A program made the translations under genes and the position numbers. The notes under the pieces are model-generated. The model was not told the DNA's origin and did no database searches. It saw only the letters and a program-made list of their open reading frames with translations. Below, piece by piece: positions 44,716-53,286 of a DNA stretch of 64,000 nucleotides (positions are counted from its first letter, which is position 1; each line of letters opens with the position of its first letter). The stretch covers positions 52,708 to 116,707 of the forward strand of contig CACGYL010000001.1 of NCBI GenBank assembly GCA_902577285.1, written 5' to 3'. The DNA comes from an uncultured Pelagibacteraceae bacterium. Its GTDB lineage: Bacteria > Pseudomonadota > Alphaproteobacteria > Pelagibacterales > Pelagibacteraceae.

Positions 44716-45436
44716 AGTTATTCTCCTTCAACCACTTGTTTGTTTCCTTCAAGCCGCCGAATGTATAAATGTGAAAATAATCAGTATGCGATTTAACTTT
44801 CCCAATTAGATCATTAGGGTCTTTAGGTTTCAATAAATCTAATGCCTTAGTAAAATTAGATTTAAGAAAGTTAATGGAATTTTTTGCCCCTACAATATTT
44901 GCAAACTTTATTAAGCTTGAAATTTTCATGGGCCCAGTTATTCCAACATGAACTGGTATCGTTTGTTTAGAAATGAAATCAACGATAGGCTGAGAATCTA
45001 ATAACCATTGGGTTACAATATAATCAGCGTAAGGCTTTTTATCTATCATTGCTTTTTCTAATTCTGAATCGGATATATCAGGACTACCCTCTGGATGTCC
45101 AGCAATTCCAATCTTAATTCCATCAAATAATCCTGTCTCTAATATTTGATATGAGCTGTCAAATTTTCCAACTGGGTCTCTACTTCCACCTATAGCCAAT
45201 ATCTGTTTCACACCTAAATCTTTACATCTCGAAATGTAGTCTTTAAGTTCTTCTTCATTATTTATTGATCTAGCTGGGAAGTGGGGTACTGGATTAAATC
45301 CTTTCTTAACCAAGTCACCAGATTTATCCGCAGTTTCTTTATAATCACCTCCAGGTAGCATAGTCACATAAACATCTTTAACTTCAGGTAAAGTATCAAG
45401 ATCTGTGTGAGGTCCAATTTCTAATGAAAAATTCAT
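44708..45436 (-). CDS. MetF-like methylenetetrahydrofolate reductase, short
   Basis: 242 residues, shorter than MetF (about 290), TIM-barrel MTHFR family: FSLEIGPHTDLDTLPEV at the N terminus, PHFPARSI, ILAIGGSRDPVGKF, GIAGHPEGSPD and the Gln/Leu flavin region IVTQWLLDS, followed by VHVGITGPM. Upstream of and overlapping the DmdA-like gene, it would oxidise the 5-methyl-THF that enzyme makes to methylene-THF. The same pairing occurs in aerobic O-demethylation systems (LigM with MetF). A role in methionine synthesis is the alternative. Confidence 0.75.
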   Translation of the reverse strand: MNFSLEIGPHTDLDTLPEVKDVYVTMLPGGDYKETADKSGDLVKKGFNPVPHFPARSINNEEELKDYISRCKDLGVKQILAIGGSRDPVGKFDSSYQILETGLFDGIKIGIAGHPEGSPDISDSELEKAMIDKKPYADYIVTQWLLDSQPIVDFISKQTIPVHVGITGPMKISSLIKFANIVGAKNSINFLKSNFTKALDLLKPKDPNDLIGKVKSHTDYFHIYTFGGLKETNKWLKENNYV

Positions 45437-45498
45437 TTTTGAATAATTATTTATTTTAAAATGTCTGTCTAGAAAAATCGTAAGCTAAAATGTCAGAG

Positions 45499-46383
45499 CT
45501 ATTTTTTCTGGCCTCTGTGCTTTTGAATTCTCTCACCATATTTCTGAGTTACCCTATCAAAGATAATTGCTAAAGCAACTATGGCTAGCCCATTCATCAT
45601 TCCAAGTGCTAAATACTGATTTGAAATTGCTTGTAAAATAGGTACTCCAAGACCTTTTACCCCAATCATAGATGCAATAACTACCATGGCTAAAGCCATC
45701 ATAATTGTTTGGTTAATACCTGCAAAAATAGTTGGTAGAGAAAGAGGTATTTGAACTGATTTTAACTTCTGCAAAGGTGTTGCACCAAATGCTTCACTTG
45801 CCTCAAGTGTTTCTTTATCTACTTCTCTAATCCCAAGATTTGTTAGCCTGACTACTGGAGGTAAAGCATAAATACAAACTGCCAATAAACCAGGGACTTT
45901 TCCGATACCCAAAAGCATAATTATTGGAATTAGATACACAAAACTTGGAATCGTTTGCATCATGTCCAATACGGGTAGAATAGTTTTTTCTGCTCTACTT
46001 GATTTTGACATTAATACTCCAATAGGTATTCCAACAACAATACAGACAAGTGTAGAAACAGAAATTATAGCAACAGTTGCCATACAATTTTTCCACATCC
46101 CAAAATAACCTATAATTAGAAAACAAATTACAGTTCCTATAACCAGCTTAATACTTCTTGAACCAATCCAAGCCAACAGAGCAAATGCTCCTATGACTAA
46201 AGGCCAAGGACTATTTACTAATAACTTTTCTAACCAAATTAAAAAATATAGTAGTGGATCAAAAAAACTTTCTATTCCATCTCCATAAGCTCTTGAAAAA
46301 TCTTTAAAACTTAAATCAATACCCTTTTTCAGCTCCCTAAGAGCTGTTCTATCCATTACAGGTATCGAATTTAAGAAATCCAT
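45499..46383 (-). CDS. proW: Glycine betaine-type ABC transporter, permease
   Basis: 294 residues with a long N-terminal soluble/amphipathic stretch (about 60 residues), six membrane spans and the EAA loop (VDKETLEASEAFGATPLQKL). Also LDMMQTIPSFVYLIPIIMLLGIGKVPG, typical of ProW/OpuAB. It lies after proX across a 10-base-pair hairpin. No ATPase gene adjoins it; the next gene downstream is the MetF-like one. The likely substrate is glycine betaine given bhmT opposite. Confidence 0.88.
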   Translation of the reverse strand: MDFLNSIPVMDRTALRELKKGIDLSFKDFSRAYGDGIESFFDPLLYFLIWLEKLLVNSPWPLVIGAFALLAWIGSRSIKLVIGTVICFLIIGYFGMWKNCMATVAIISVSTLVCIVVGIPIGVLMSKSSRAEKTILPVLDMMQTIPSFVYLIPIIMLLGIGKVPGLLAVCIYALPPVVRLTNLGIREVDKETLEASEAFGATPLQKLKSVQIPLSLPTIFAGINQTIMMALAMVVIASMIGVKGLGVPILQAISNQYLALGMMNGLAIVALAIIFDRVTQKYGERIQKHRGQKK

Positions 46384-46390
46384 TTTTTTA

Positions 46391-46417
46391 ACTGAACCCG
46401 TTATAAACGGGTTCAGT
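46391..46417 (-). terminator. Intercistronic hairpin between proX and proW
   Basis: A perfect 10-base-pair stem, ACTGAACCCG with CGGGTTCAGT and a 7-base loop, between the proX stop and the proW start. There is no U tract. It mirrors the hairpin after the sugar binding protein gene and probably sets a high binding-protein to permease ratio by attenuation or 3'-end protection. Confidence 0.7.
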
Positions 46418-46431
46418 AATATTTACACTAA

Positions 46432-47442
46432 TTATAGTGCTTTTTTTATTTTTGCAGCAGCTTCACTTGAAACCCACTTAGACCAAACATCTTCTTGGTT
46501 TGTTAGGAATTCAATTGCAGCATCAGCACCCTCTGCTTGGTTTTCACCCATCCAAACTAACATAGCGTTCATTACTGGACCTGGATAAGTTCTTTTTTTG
46601 AAATAATCCATACCAGCACTTCCAGCTGTATTTTTGAAATTGTCAGTTACGATTGTGTAAACTTCAGATTTTGTCCATGAAGTTGCTTTAGGGTCTCCAC
46701 ATTCTTGTTCTGGTAAAACTATACATTTATCCCAGTTATCTTTTCCACCCCAAGCTCCCATGTCCACAGCTCTCATATCATATTTACCAATGATAGCTGT
46801 TGGTGACCAATAGTAACCAAACCAGTTTTCACCTCTTTCAGCAGCTTTAGCAATTGATCCATCTAATCCTGCAGCAGAACCTGTTTCAACAATAGCCCAA
46901 CCTTTTGCTTCCATGTCAAAAGCTTTGTAAAGATTTCTATTACTTAGTTCACAGTTCCATCCTGGAGGACAAATATGAAACCCACCTTTTGATGGATCCT
47001 CTGGATGAGGAAATAGATCCGGTCTTGCCAAAATTGCTTCAGCAGTTGTAAGTTCAGGATGTTTTTCTAAAGTAGCAGGTAACACCCACCATCCTTCACC
47101 TAAACCAGTAATAGGTGCTTTATTAAGTGAGTGCATTCTTCCTTCATCAACTGCTTTATTTAAAGCAATGATTGCAGCGTTAGCCCAAAATTCTGGGGCT
47201 ACATCTGGTTCACCTTTTTCTTGCATAGATGCAAAAGTTGGCTGAGTTGCACCAGGCACAAGCTCAACATTACATCCATAACCTTCTTCTAATATGATTT
47301 TGTCAACTTCAGCCATGAAGTTTGCAGAAGCCCAGTTCATATTAGCAATACTAATGTCTCCACATTTTGCATTAGCAACATTACCGAAAGATGTAACGCC
47401 TAAAACAAATAATGCAGAAAGTAAGATTCTTTTTAATTTCAT
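46432..47442 (-). CDS. proX: Glycine betaine-type substrate-binding protein
   Basis: 336 residues with a signal peptide (about 1-25, ending NVANA), OpuAC/ProX family. Aromatic-rich binding site segments: SIANMNWASANFMAEV, DVAPEFWANAA, GEGWWVLPAT, GENWFGYYWSPTA. Two cysteine pairs (CPPGWNC, CIVLPEQEC) suggest disulfides. An AGGAGA ribosome-binding site precedes the ATG. It is divergent from bhmT by 133 bases, which links betaine uptake to its demethylation. DMSP or another quaternary compound may also be bound. Confidence 0.87.
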   Translation of the reverse strand: MKLKRILLSALFVLGVTSFGNVANAKCGDISIANMNWASANFMAEVDKIILEEGYGCNVELVPGATQPTFASMQEKGEPDVAPEFWANAAIIALNKAVDEGRMHSLNKAPITGLGEGWWVLPATLEKHPELTTAEAILARPDLFPHPEDPSKGGFHICPPGWNCELSNRNLYKAFDMEAKGWAIVETGSAAGLDGSIAKAAERGENWFGYYWSPTAIIGKYDMRAVDMGAWGGKDNWDKCIVLPEQECGDPKATSWTKSEVYTIVTDNFKNTAGSAGMDYFKKRTYPGPVMNAMLVWMGENQAEGADAAIEFLTNQEDVWSKWVSSEAAAKIKKAL

Positions 47443-47575
47443 TATTATCTCCTAATTAATTAATTATAAATCATCAGAACATATAGATGGAAAAATTGCA
47501 AACTAGTTTCAACTTTGAGTTGTGTTAAAATTGTCTTTAAACTCTCTTTATTTAGAAATAAATTATTAAATAAAC

Positions 47576-48616
47576 ATGAATAAAAATTTATTATCAAGAT
47601 TAGATGAGGGTCCCGTTATATTCGCAGAGGGATATTTATTTGCGATGGAAAGGAGAGGATATCTTTCTGCAGGTCCATTTGTGCCAGAAGTAGTTTTAGA
47701 GCATCCAGATGTAGTTACACAATTACATAGAGAATTTATTAGAGCTGGTTCAGATATTGTTCAAGCTTTCACCTATTATGGACATAGAGAGAAATTAAGA
47801 ATTATTGGAAAAGAACATTTGCTAGAGCCGATGCAAAAAAATGCACTTAAAATTGCAAAGGATGCTGCGAAAGAATTTAAAGATTTAGACTTAATGGTTT
47901 GTGGAGATGTTGCTAATACAAATATTTTTGATCCAAAAGACAAAAACTCATTCAAAGAATGTCAAAAGATGTACGAAGAGCAAGTGCTTTGGGCAAAAGA
48001 GGCAGGAGTTGACTTTGTAGTCGCAGAAACAATTAATTGGGTAGATGAAATGAAGATAGCTTTAAAAGCAATTAAGGATGAAGGTTTGATTGCAGTTGCC
48101 AATTATGCAATACCTCGTGGTGATTTGACAAGAGATGGCCACACTGCTGAAGATGCATGTAAAATAATTGAAGATCTTGGTGCTGATGTTGTTGGTTTGA
48201 ATTGTTACAGAGGTCCAGAAATGACCATGAAACTTTTAAAAAAAATAAGAAAAAAAGTTTCCTGTCATGTTGCAGGTCTTCCTGTTCCATATAGAACAAC
48301 AGAGGAAGAACCAGGATTTTTGAATCAAACAGATCACGGATGTGACTGCATTCCTGGAGGAAATGCATTCCCTGTTGCTCTAGATAATTTATATTGTAAC
48401 AGATTTGAAATGGCTGAATTTGCAAAAGAATGTCTTAAAGAAAAAATTAATTTAATCGGTATTTGTTGTGGTGCTGAAGCTCATCATGTTAGACAAATGG
48501 CTGTTGCAGTTGGTAAAAAACCAATTGCCATGAAGTACATGCCAGATATGACTAAACATTTTCACCATGGGACAGACAAGACATTGAAAGACGTCAATAA
48601 AGAAGTAAAATACTAA
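47576..48616 (+). CDS. bhmT: Betaine-homocysteine S-methyltransferase
   Basis: 346 residues, cobalamin-independent homocysteine methyltransferase barrel. N-terminal EGYLFAMERRGYLSAGPFVPEVV, DIVQAFTYYGHREKL, GLNCYRG carrying the first zinc cysteine, and GICCGAEAHHVR carrying the Cys-Cys zinc pair. It transfers a methyl from glycine betaine to homocysteine, giving dimethylglycine and methionine. The downstream dimethylglycine dehydrogenase (one base away) and opposite proXW support this over homocysteine methyltransferases using S-methylmethionine. First gene of a 16-kb co-directional run. Confidence 0.88.
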   Translation: MNKNLLSRLDEGPVIFAEGYLFAMERRGYLSAGPFVPEVVLEHPDVVTQLHREFIRAGSDIVQAFTYYGHREKLRIIGKEHLLEPMQKNALKIAKDAAKEFKDLDLMVCGDVANTNIFDPKDKNSFKECQKMYEEQVLWAKEAGVDFVVAETINWVDEMKIALKAIKDEGLIAVANYAIPRGDLTRDGHTAEDACKIIEDLGADVVGLNCYRGPEMTMKLLKKIRKKVSCHVAGLPVPYRTTEEEPGFLNQTDHGCDCIPGGNAFPVALDNLYCNRFEMAEFAKECLKEKINLIGICCGAEAHHVRQMAVAVGKKPIAMKYMPDMTKHFHHGTDKTLKDVNKEVKY

Positions 48617-48617
48617 C

Positions 48618-51023
48618 ATGCAAAATCATGCAAAAGTAGTCATCATAGGTGGCGGCGTAGTAGGCTGTTCCATTCTTTATCATTTATCAAAGTTTGGTTT
48701 AAAAGATTGTATTCTTCTTGAAAGAAATGAACTCACATCTGGATCCTCTTGGCATGCAGCTGGAAATGTACATGTGATTTCATCTGACCCAAATATTTCT
48801 AGAATGATGGCTTATACAATCGGATTGTACAAAGAAATTGAAAAAGAGTCTGGCCATTCAGTTGGATTCAAATCAAGTGGGGGATTTTATTTGGCTTCAA
48901 ATGATGTTTGGGCGGATTATTTAAAAAGAGAGAGGTCAAAAGCAAGATATATGGGTCTTGACCAAGAGTTTGTTTCTTTAGAGGAAGTAAAAAAGAAAAA
49001 TCCTTTAATTGATCCATCAAGATACCTTCTAGCATTGTGGGATCCAATTGATGGGGAAGTAGACCCATCAGGTGTGACTTATGCTTTTGCTAAAGCAGCA
49101 AAAGTTCATGGTGGAAAATATTATACACATACAGTTGTAAAAGACACAAAACAAAAAGAGGATGGAAGTTGGGATGTGATAACTGACAAGGGCAATATAA
49201 AAGCTGAAATAGTTATTAACGCTGGAGGTTTATGGGCAAGAGAAGTTGGACAGCTTGCAGGAATTAATCTACCAGTTCAACCAATGGAGCATCACTACTT
49301 AATCACTGAAGCTATTCCAGAAATTGAAGCAATGGGTGATCAAAGAATTCCTATTGGAACTGATTTTGAAGGTAACATTTATTTTAGACAAGAAGGAAAA
49401 GGAATGCTTCTTGGAACTTATGAACCAAAATCAACACCATGGAAGGTTGAAGGAACACCGATGAATTTTGGTCATGAGTTACTAGAACCAAAATTAGATA
49501 ATATACAAGACAGATTAGCAATAGGTTTTGAAAGAATGCCAGCATTAGAAAAAGCAGGAATTAAAAATATTGTAAATGGGCCTTTTACTTTTGGACCTGA
49601 TGGATCACCATTAATTGGTCCCGTTCCCGGAATGAAAAATTATTGGGTAGCAGTGGGTGTAATGGCTGGTTTTTGTCAAGGAGGAGGAGTTGGAAAATGT
49701 ATTGCTGAATGGATAATTGACGGAGAACCATCAATAGATGTTTGGGCAATGGATGTTGCAAGATTTGGAGATTATGCATCACCTCAATACGGAACAATTA
49801 AATCTTCTGAAAATTATGAACGAAGATTTATTATGACATTTCCAAATGAAACTTTACCAAAAGGAAGAAAACAAAAAACAACAGCTCTTTATGACCGGTT
49901 TGTAGATCAAGGTGCAGTTATGGGAGATAGCTTTGGTTTGGAAAATGTTTTGTGGTTTGCGAATGATAAAAAAGATGCATACGAAGAGCCAACTATAAAA
50001 AGATCTAGATCGCATAATTATGTCTCCAAAGAAGTTATTAATGTAAGAGAAAATGTTGGTTTTATTGAAGTTGCTAATTTTTCAAAACATCAATTTAAAG
50101 GAAAAGATGCAAGAAAATTTTTAGATCATATTATGGCAGGTAAGCTTCCAAATCCTGGAAGAATATCTTTATCTCCAATGTTATCTTATAGAGGAAAATT
50201 ATGTGGCGATCTTACAGTTTCATGCCTTGATGAAAACGAATTTATGGTTTTTGGTTCAGGTGCAGCTCAAGAAATGCATAGACGTTGGTTTGAAAGCCAT
50301 TTAGATAAATTTAATGTTGAATATAAAAATAGATCAGATGAATTTCATGGAATATCTATAGCAGGACCTAATTCGAGAAAAGTTTTAGAAAAAATAGTTA
50401 GAGACGATGTATCTAATGAAAAATTTAGATTTAGAGATTCAAGAAGAATGTTTGTTGGAGGTGTTCCGGCAATTATAAACCGAATTTCATTTACGGGTGA
50501 ACTTGGTTATGAAATATATGTTGCGCCACATTTCCAAATTAAACTTTATGAGGAGTTAATGGAGGCGGGAAAAGAATTTGGTATTAAACCTTTTGGTGGA
50601 AGAGCTTTAATGTCTATGAGACTAGAGAAAAATTGGGGTGCGTGGACTTTAGACTATCGACCTGATTTTACTGCTAAAGAAACTGGATTAGAAAGTTTCA
50701 TTAATTGGAACAAAGAATTTATTGGTAAAGAAAAAGCTAAACAAGACAATAGCTCGAATAGATTAGTACCTTTAATAATTCAAACAAACGACATAGATGT
50801 CACAAACAATGAAGCAGTAATGAAGGGAGATAATAGCATTGGGTATATAACCTCAGGTGGATTTGCACATTTTGTAAATAAAAGTGTTGCTTTTTCATAT
50901 CTAGATCAAAAAAATTTATCATCTGAAGATGGAATACAAGTAGAAATTAATGGTGATTTATTCAATTGTTCAATTATCAAAGAACCACTTTATGATCCAA
51001 GTGGAGAAAAAATGAGAGGGTAA
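48618..51023 (+). CDS. dmgdh: Dimethylglycine dehydrogenase
   Basis: 801 residues. An N-terminal DAO-type FAD domain (VVIIGGGVVGCSILYHL at about 7-23; SGSSWHAAGNVH contains the histidine that carries covalent FAD in this family), a FAO_M linker domain (about 375-430) and a C-terminal GcvT domain (about 430-800, NRISFTGELGYEIYV). It oxidises dimethylglycine to sarcosine, passing C1 to THF and electrons to ETF. It lies one base after bhmT and overlaps the methyltransferase gene by one base. Confidence 0.86.
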   Translation: MQNHAKVVIIGGGVVGCSILYHLSKFGLKDCILLERNELTSGSSWHAAGNVHVISSDPNISRMMAYTIGLYKEIEKESGHSVGFKSSGGFYLASNDVWADYLKRERSKARYMGLDQEFVSLEEVKKKNPLIDPSRYLLALWDPIDGEVDPSGVTYAFAKAAKVHGGKYYTHTVVKDTKQKEDGSWDVITDKGNIKAEIVINAGGLWAREVGQLAGINLPVQPMEHHYLITEAIPEIEAMGDQRIPIGTDFEGNIYFRQEGKGMLLGTYEPKSTPWKVEGTPMNFGHELLEPKLDNIQDRLAIGFERMPALEKAGIKNIVNGPFTFGPDGSPLIGPVPGMKNYWVAVGVMAGFCQGGGVGKCIAEWIIDGEPSIDVWAMDVARFGDYASPQYGTIKSSENYERRFIMTFPNETLPKGRKQKTTALYDRFVDQGAVMGDSFGLENVLWFANDKKDAYEEPTIKRSRSHNYVSKEVINVRENVGFIEVANFSKHQFKGKDARKFLDHIMAGKLPNPGRISLSPMLSYRGKLCGDLTVSCLDENEFMVFGSGAAQEMHRRWFESHLDKFNVEYKNRSDEFHGISIAGPNSRKVLEKIVRDDVSNEKFRFRDSRRMFVGGVPAIINRISFTGELGYEIYVAPHFQIKLYEELMEAGKEFGIKPFGGRALMSMRLEKNWGAWTLDYRPDFTAKETGLESFINWNKEFIGKEKAKQDNSSNRLVPLIIQTNDIDVTNNEAVMKGDNSIGYITSGGFAHFVNKSVAFSYLDQKNLSSEDGIQVEINGDLFNCSIIKEPLYDPSGEKMRG

Positions 51024-51652
51024 TGGCCCAAAAGGATGTAGGTAACAAAGTTCCAATTTATAAATTAAAAGAAACAAAAGAGGTCATGGATTTTTATGAC
51101 GAATGGGGTCTGGATAATAAATATGATAAAGATATGGTTGAATGGAATTATACTGGTCCAAAGGAAACAGTAGAAGTTTTCAACAAATATCAAAAAGATA
51201 AAGATATTAATATTTATGATGCTGGATGTGGAACTGGATTGGTTGGTGTTGAATTAAGAAAGTATGGTTTCACTAATTTTTTTGGTGCCGATCTATCCCA
51301 AAAACTTTTAGATTTAGTTCCAAACAATCTTTATAAAAAATTAGATAAAGTTGATTTAAACAAACCAATCAATGAAAAGGATGATCAATATGATGCTTTA
51401 ATGTGCGTGGGCACATTTACTTTTGGACATGTAAAACCACCTGCGTTAAATGAGTTTATTAGAATTACTAAAAATAAAGGTCTAATTTGTTTCACTATTA
51501 ATGAGGGAATATATGAGGAATATGGATTTGATAAAAAAATTAAACAATTAAAAAATGAAAATAAATGGAAAGAAATAGAGTTTTTTAAATCTGATTATAT
51601 TGCTAGTAAAGATGTAAATGCATGGCTTGGTCTATATGAAGTGACAAAATAA
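51023..51652 (+). CDS. Class I SAM-dependent methyltransferase
   Basis: 209 residues with motif I IYDAGCGTGLVGVEL near residue 66, an acidic end of strand 2 (FFGADLSQKLLDL) and DALMCVGTFTFGHV as motif IV region. The pattern recalls small METTL27-like enzymes. The substrate is unknown; inside a betaine operon it could methylate an amine, a thiol or a small metabolite. Start and stop are tightly packed (one-base overlap upstream, one-base gap downstream). Confidence 0.82.
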   Translation: MAQKDVGNKVPIYKLKETKEVMDFYDEWGLDNKYDKDMVEWNYTGPKETVEVFNKYQKDKDINIYDAGCGTGLVGVELRKYGFTNFFGADLSQKLLDLVPNNLYKKLDKVDLNKPINEKDDQYDALMCVGTFTFGHVKPPALNEFIRITKNKGLICFTINEGIYEEYGFDKKIKQLKNENKWKEIEFFKSDYIASKDVNAWLGLYEVTK

Positions 51653-51653
51653 A

Positions 51654-52829
51654 ATGTCAGCAATTTATAAAATTATAGATAAAAAAAAATTAGATATAGT
51701 TAAGAGACCAATTTCTAAAGCACATGGACTTCCCAACGAATGTTATACAAGTAAAGATTACACTTTAATAGAACGAGAGAAAATATTTGAAAATAAATGG
51801 ACCGTAATAGGAGTTGCAAGTTCTTTGTCAAATATTGGAGATGTAAAACCATTTAACTTGTTAGGACTGCCATTATTTTTAGTAAGGAATAAAAAAAATC
51901 AGATAAAAGTTTTTCATAACGTCTGTAGTCATAGAGGAGTAAAGTTAGTAAACAAAAAAGGTAATATTAGAAATGTTATTAGATGTCCTTATCATTCATG
52001 GTCATACACATCAGATGGAAAGCTAATTGCAACACCTCATATAGGCGGTATGAACCAACATAGTAGCCCGAAATTTAAAAAAGATAAAAACAATTTAAAA
52101 GAAATAAGATCATATGTTTGGTTAGATTTAATTTTTATTAATATAAGCAACAACGAAATTCCATTTGAAAAATATATTAAACCCTTAAGTGATAGGTGGG
52201 CTAAATTTTGGAAAATACAAGATAGAAAATTAATTAATCATGCAAATGATTTTGGTTATTTTAAATTAAATGCAAAATGTAATTGGAAATTTGCAATAGA
52301 AAATTACTGTGAAAGTTATCATTTGCCATGGGTTCATCCAGGTTTAAATTCTTATTCAAAAATAGAAGATCACTATCATATTCAAGGATTACCAAACCGC
52401 TTCGCAGGTCAAGGCACAGTTGTTTATAATCCAAAATTTAAAGGTAAGAAAAAATTTCCTTGCTTTCCTAACTGGCCCAAAGAAAAAGAAAATATTGCAG
52501 AGTATGTGGCTTTGTTTCCCAATGTCATGTTAGGTATACATAAAGATCATTTCTACGCATATTGGTTAGAACCTATTAGTCATAAAAAAACCTTAGAGCA
52601 TATGGAAATATATTACGTAGGTGAAAAAGCCTCAAAATCATTAGAGTTTAAACCATTAAGAAAACAAAATCATAAATTGTGGGAAGATATTCAAAAAGAA
52701 GATGTAGGTATAATTCAAAGAATGCAATTAGGCCGCAACTCACATGCATATAATGGTGGAAATTTTTCTCCTGATATGGATAATCCAACACATCAATTTC
52801 ACAAGTGGGTGGCAACTCACATTGTGTAG
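51654..52829 (+). CDS. Rieske non-haem iron oxygenase, alpha subunit (GbcA-like)
   Basis: 391 residues. Rieske 2Fe-2S site CSHRGVKL then CPYHSWSY (about residues 92-118); catalytic-domain ligands in NYCESYHLPWVHPGL near 222, and EDVGIIQRMQLGR near 345 carrying the last iron ligand region. The layout matches glycine betaine, carnitine or stachydrine monooxygenases that remove N-methyl groups as formaldehyde. No reductase partner gene is adjacent. It could be a second, oxygenase route for betaine demethylation or act on another quaternary amine. Confidence 0.83.
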   Translation: MSAIYKIIDKKKLDIVKRPISKAHGLPNECYTSKDYTLIEREKIFENKWTVIGVASSLSNIGDVKPFNLLGLPLFLVRNKKNQIKVFHNVCSHRGVKLVNKKGNIRNVIRCPYHSWSYTSDGKLIATPHIGGMNQHSSPKFKKDKNNLKEIRSYVWLDLIFINISNNEIPFEKYIKPLSDRWAKFWKIQDRKLINHANDFGYFKLNAKCNWKFAIENYCESYHLPWVHPGLNSYSKIEDHYHIQGLPNRFAGQGTVVYNPKFKGKKKFPCFPNWPKEKENIAEYVALFPNVMLGIHKDHFYAYWLEPISHKKTLEHMEIYYVGEKASKSLEFKPLRKQNHKLWEDIQKEDVGIIQRMQLGRNSHAYNGGNFSPDMDNPTHQFHKWVATHIV

Positions 52830-52843
52830 AGAGTGCGGAAAAT

Positions 52844-53284
52844 ATGTACAGACCTTTACCAGATGAATTAACAATTAAAAGTTCACCAATTGAAGGTTTG
52901 GGATTATTCGCAACCAAAGAAATCAAAGCTAATACTTTTATCGGAATTACTCACATAAGAGATGAGCAGTTTGAAAATAAATATATAAGAACTCCATTAG
53001 GTGGTTTTTATAATCATTCCGATAATCCTACAGTTCAAAGAATGGTATCTAATATTTTACCTACATTAAAATTTGGTGATCCAATTGATCCTACCGCAAA
53101 AGCAAAAAAATTTAACGAAAATGATGATAATTTAGAAAATATGTATTATAATTTAAGAGAGAAACCAGACGCAAAATATTTTTTTATGGTTTCAATAAAA
53201 GATTTGAAACCAGGAGATGAGCTTTGTGCAAATTATAATTTATACACCTATCCAAAAACAGGAGTTGGTGTACAGATGTTGTAA
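52844..53284 (+). CDS. SET-domain protein
   Basis: 146 residues from MYRPLPDELTIK (an upstream start at 52805 would lie inside the Rieske gene). A minimal SET domain: SPIEGLGLFATKEIKANTFIG for the N-SET strand, GFYNHSDNPT for the knot NH motif and GDELCANYNLYTY for the C-terminal knot. SET proteins are lysine methyltransferases using SAM. There is no pre- or post-SET region. Placement between a Rieske oxygenase and a DddP-like gene is unusual; the target, protein or small molecule, is unknown. Confidence 0.82.
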   Translation: MYRPLPDELTIKSSPIEGLGLFATKEIKANTFIGITHIRDEQFENKYIRTPLGGFYNHSDNPTVQRMVSNILPTLKFGDPIDPTAKAKKFNENDDNLENMYYNLREKPDAKYFFMVSIKDLKPGDELCANYNLYTYPKTGVGVQML

Positions 53285-53286
53285 GG

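Noticed and set aside
47443..47575. SAM-V or SAM-II riboswitch upstream of bhmT
   Set aside because: Such riboswitches are known before bhmT in SAR11 relatives, so I looked. Only a weak CAACT-TTG-AGTTG hairpin and AT-rich sequence are visible; the conserved pseudoknot core could not be recognised. A covariance-model search would decide.
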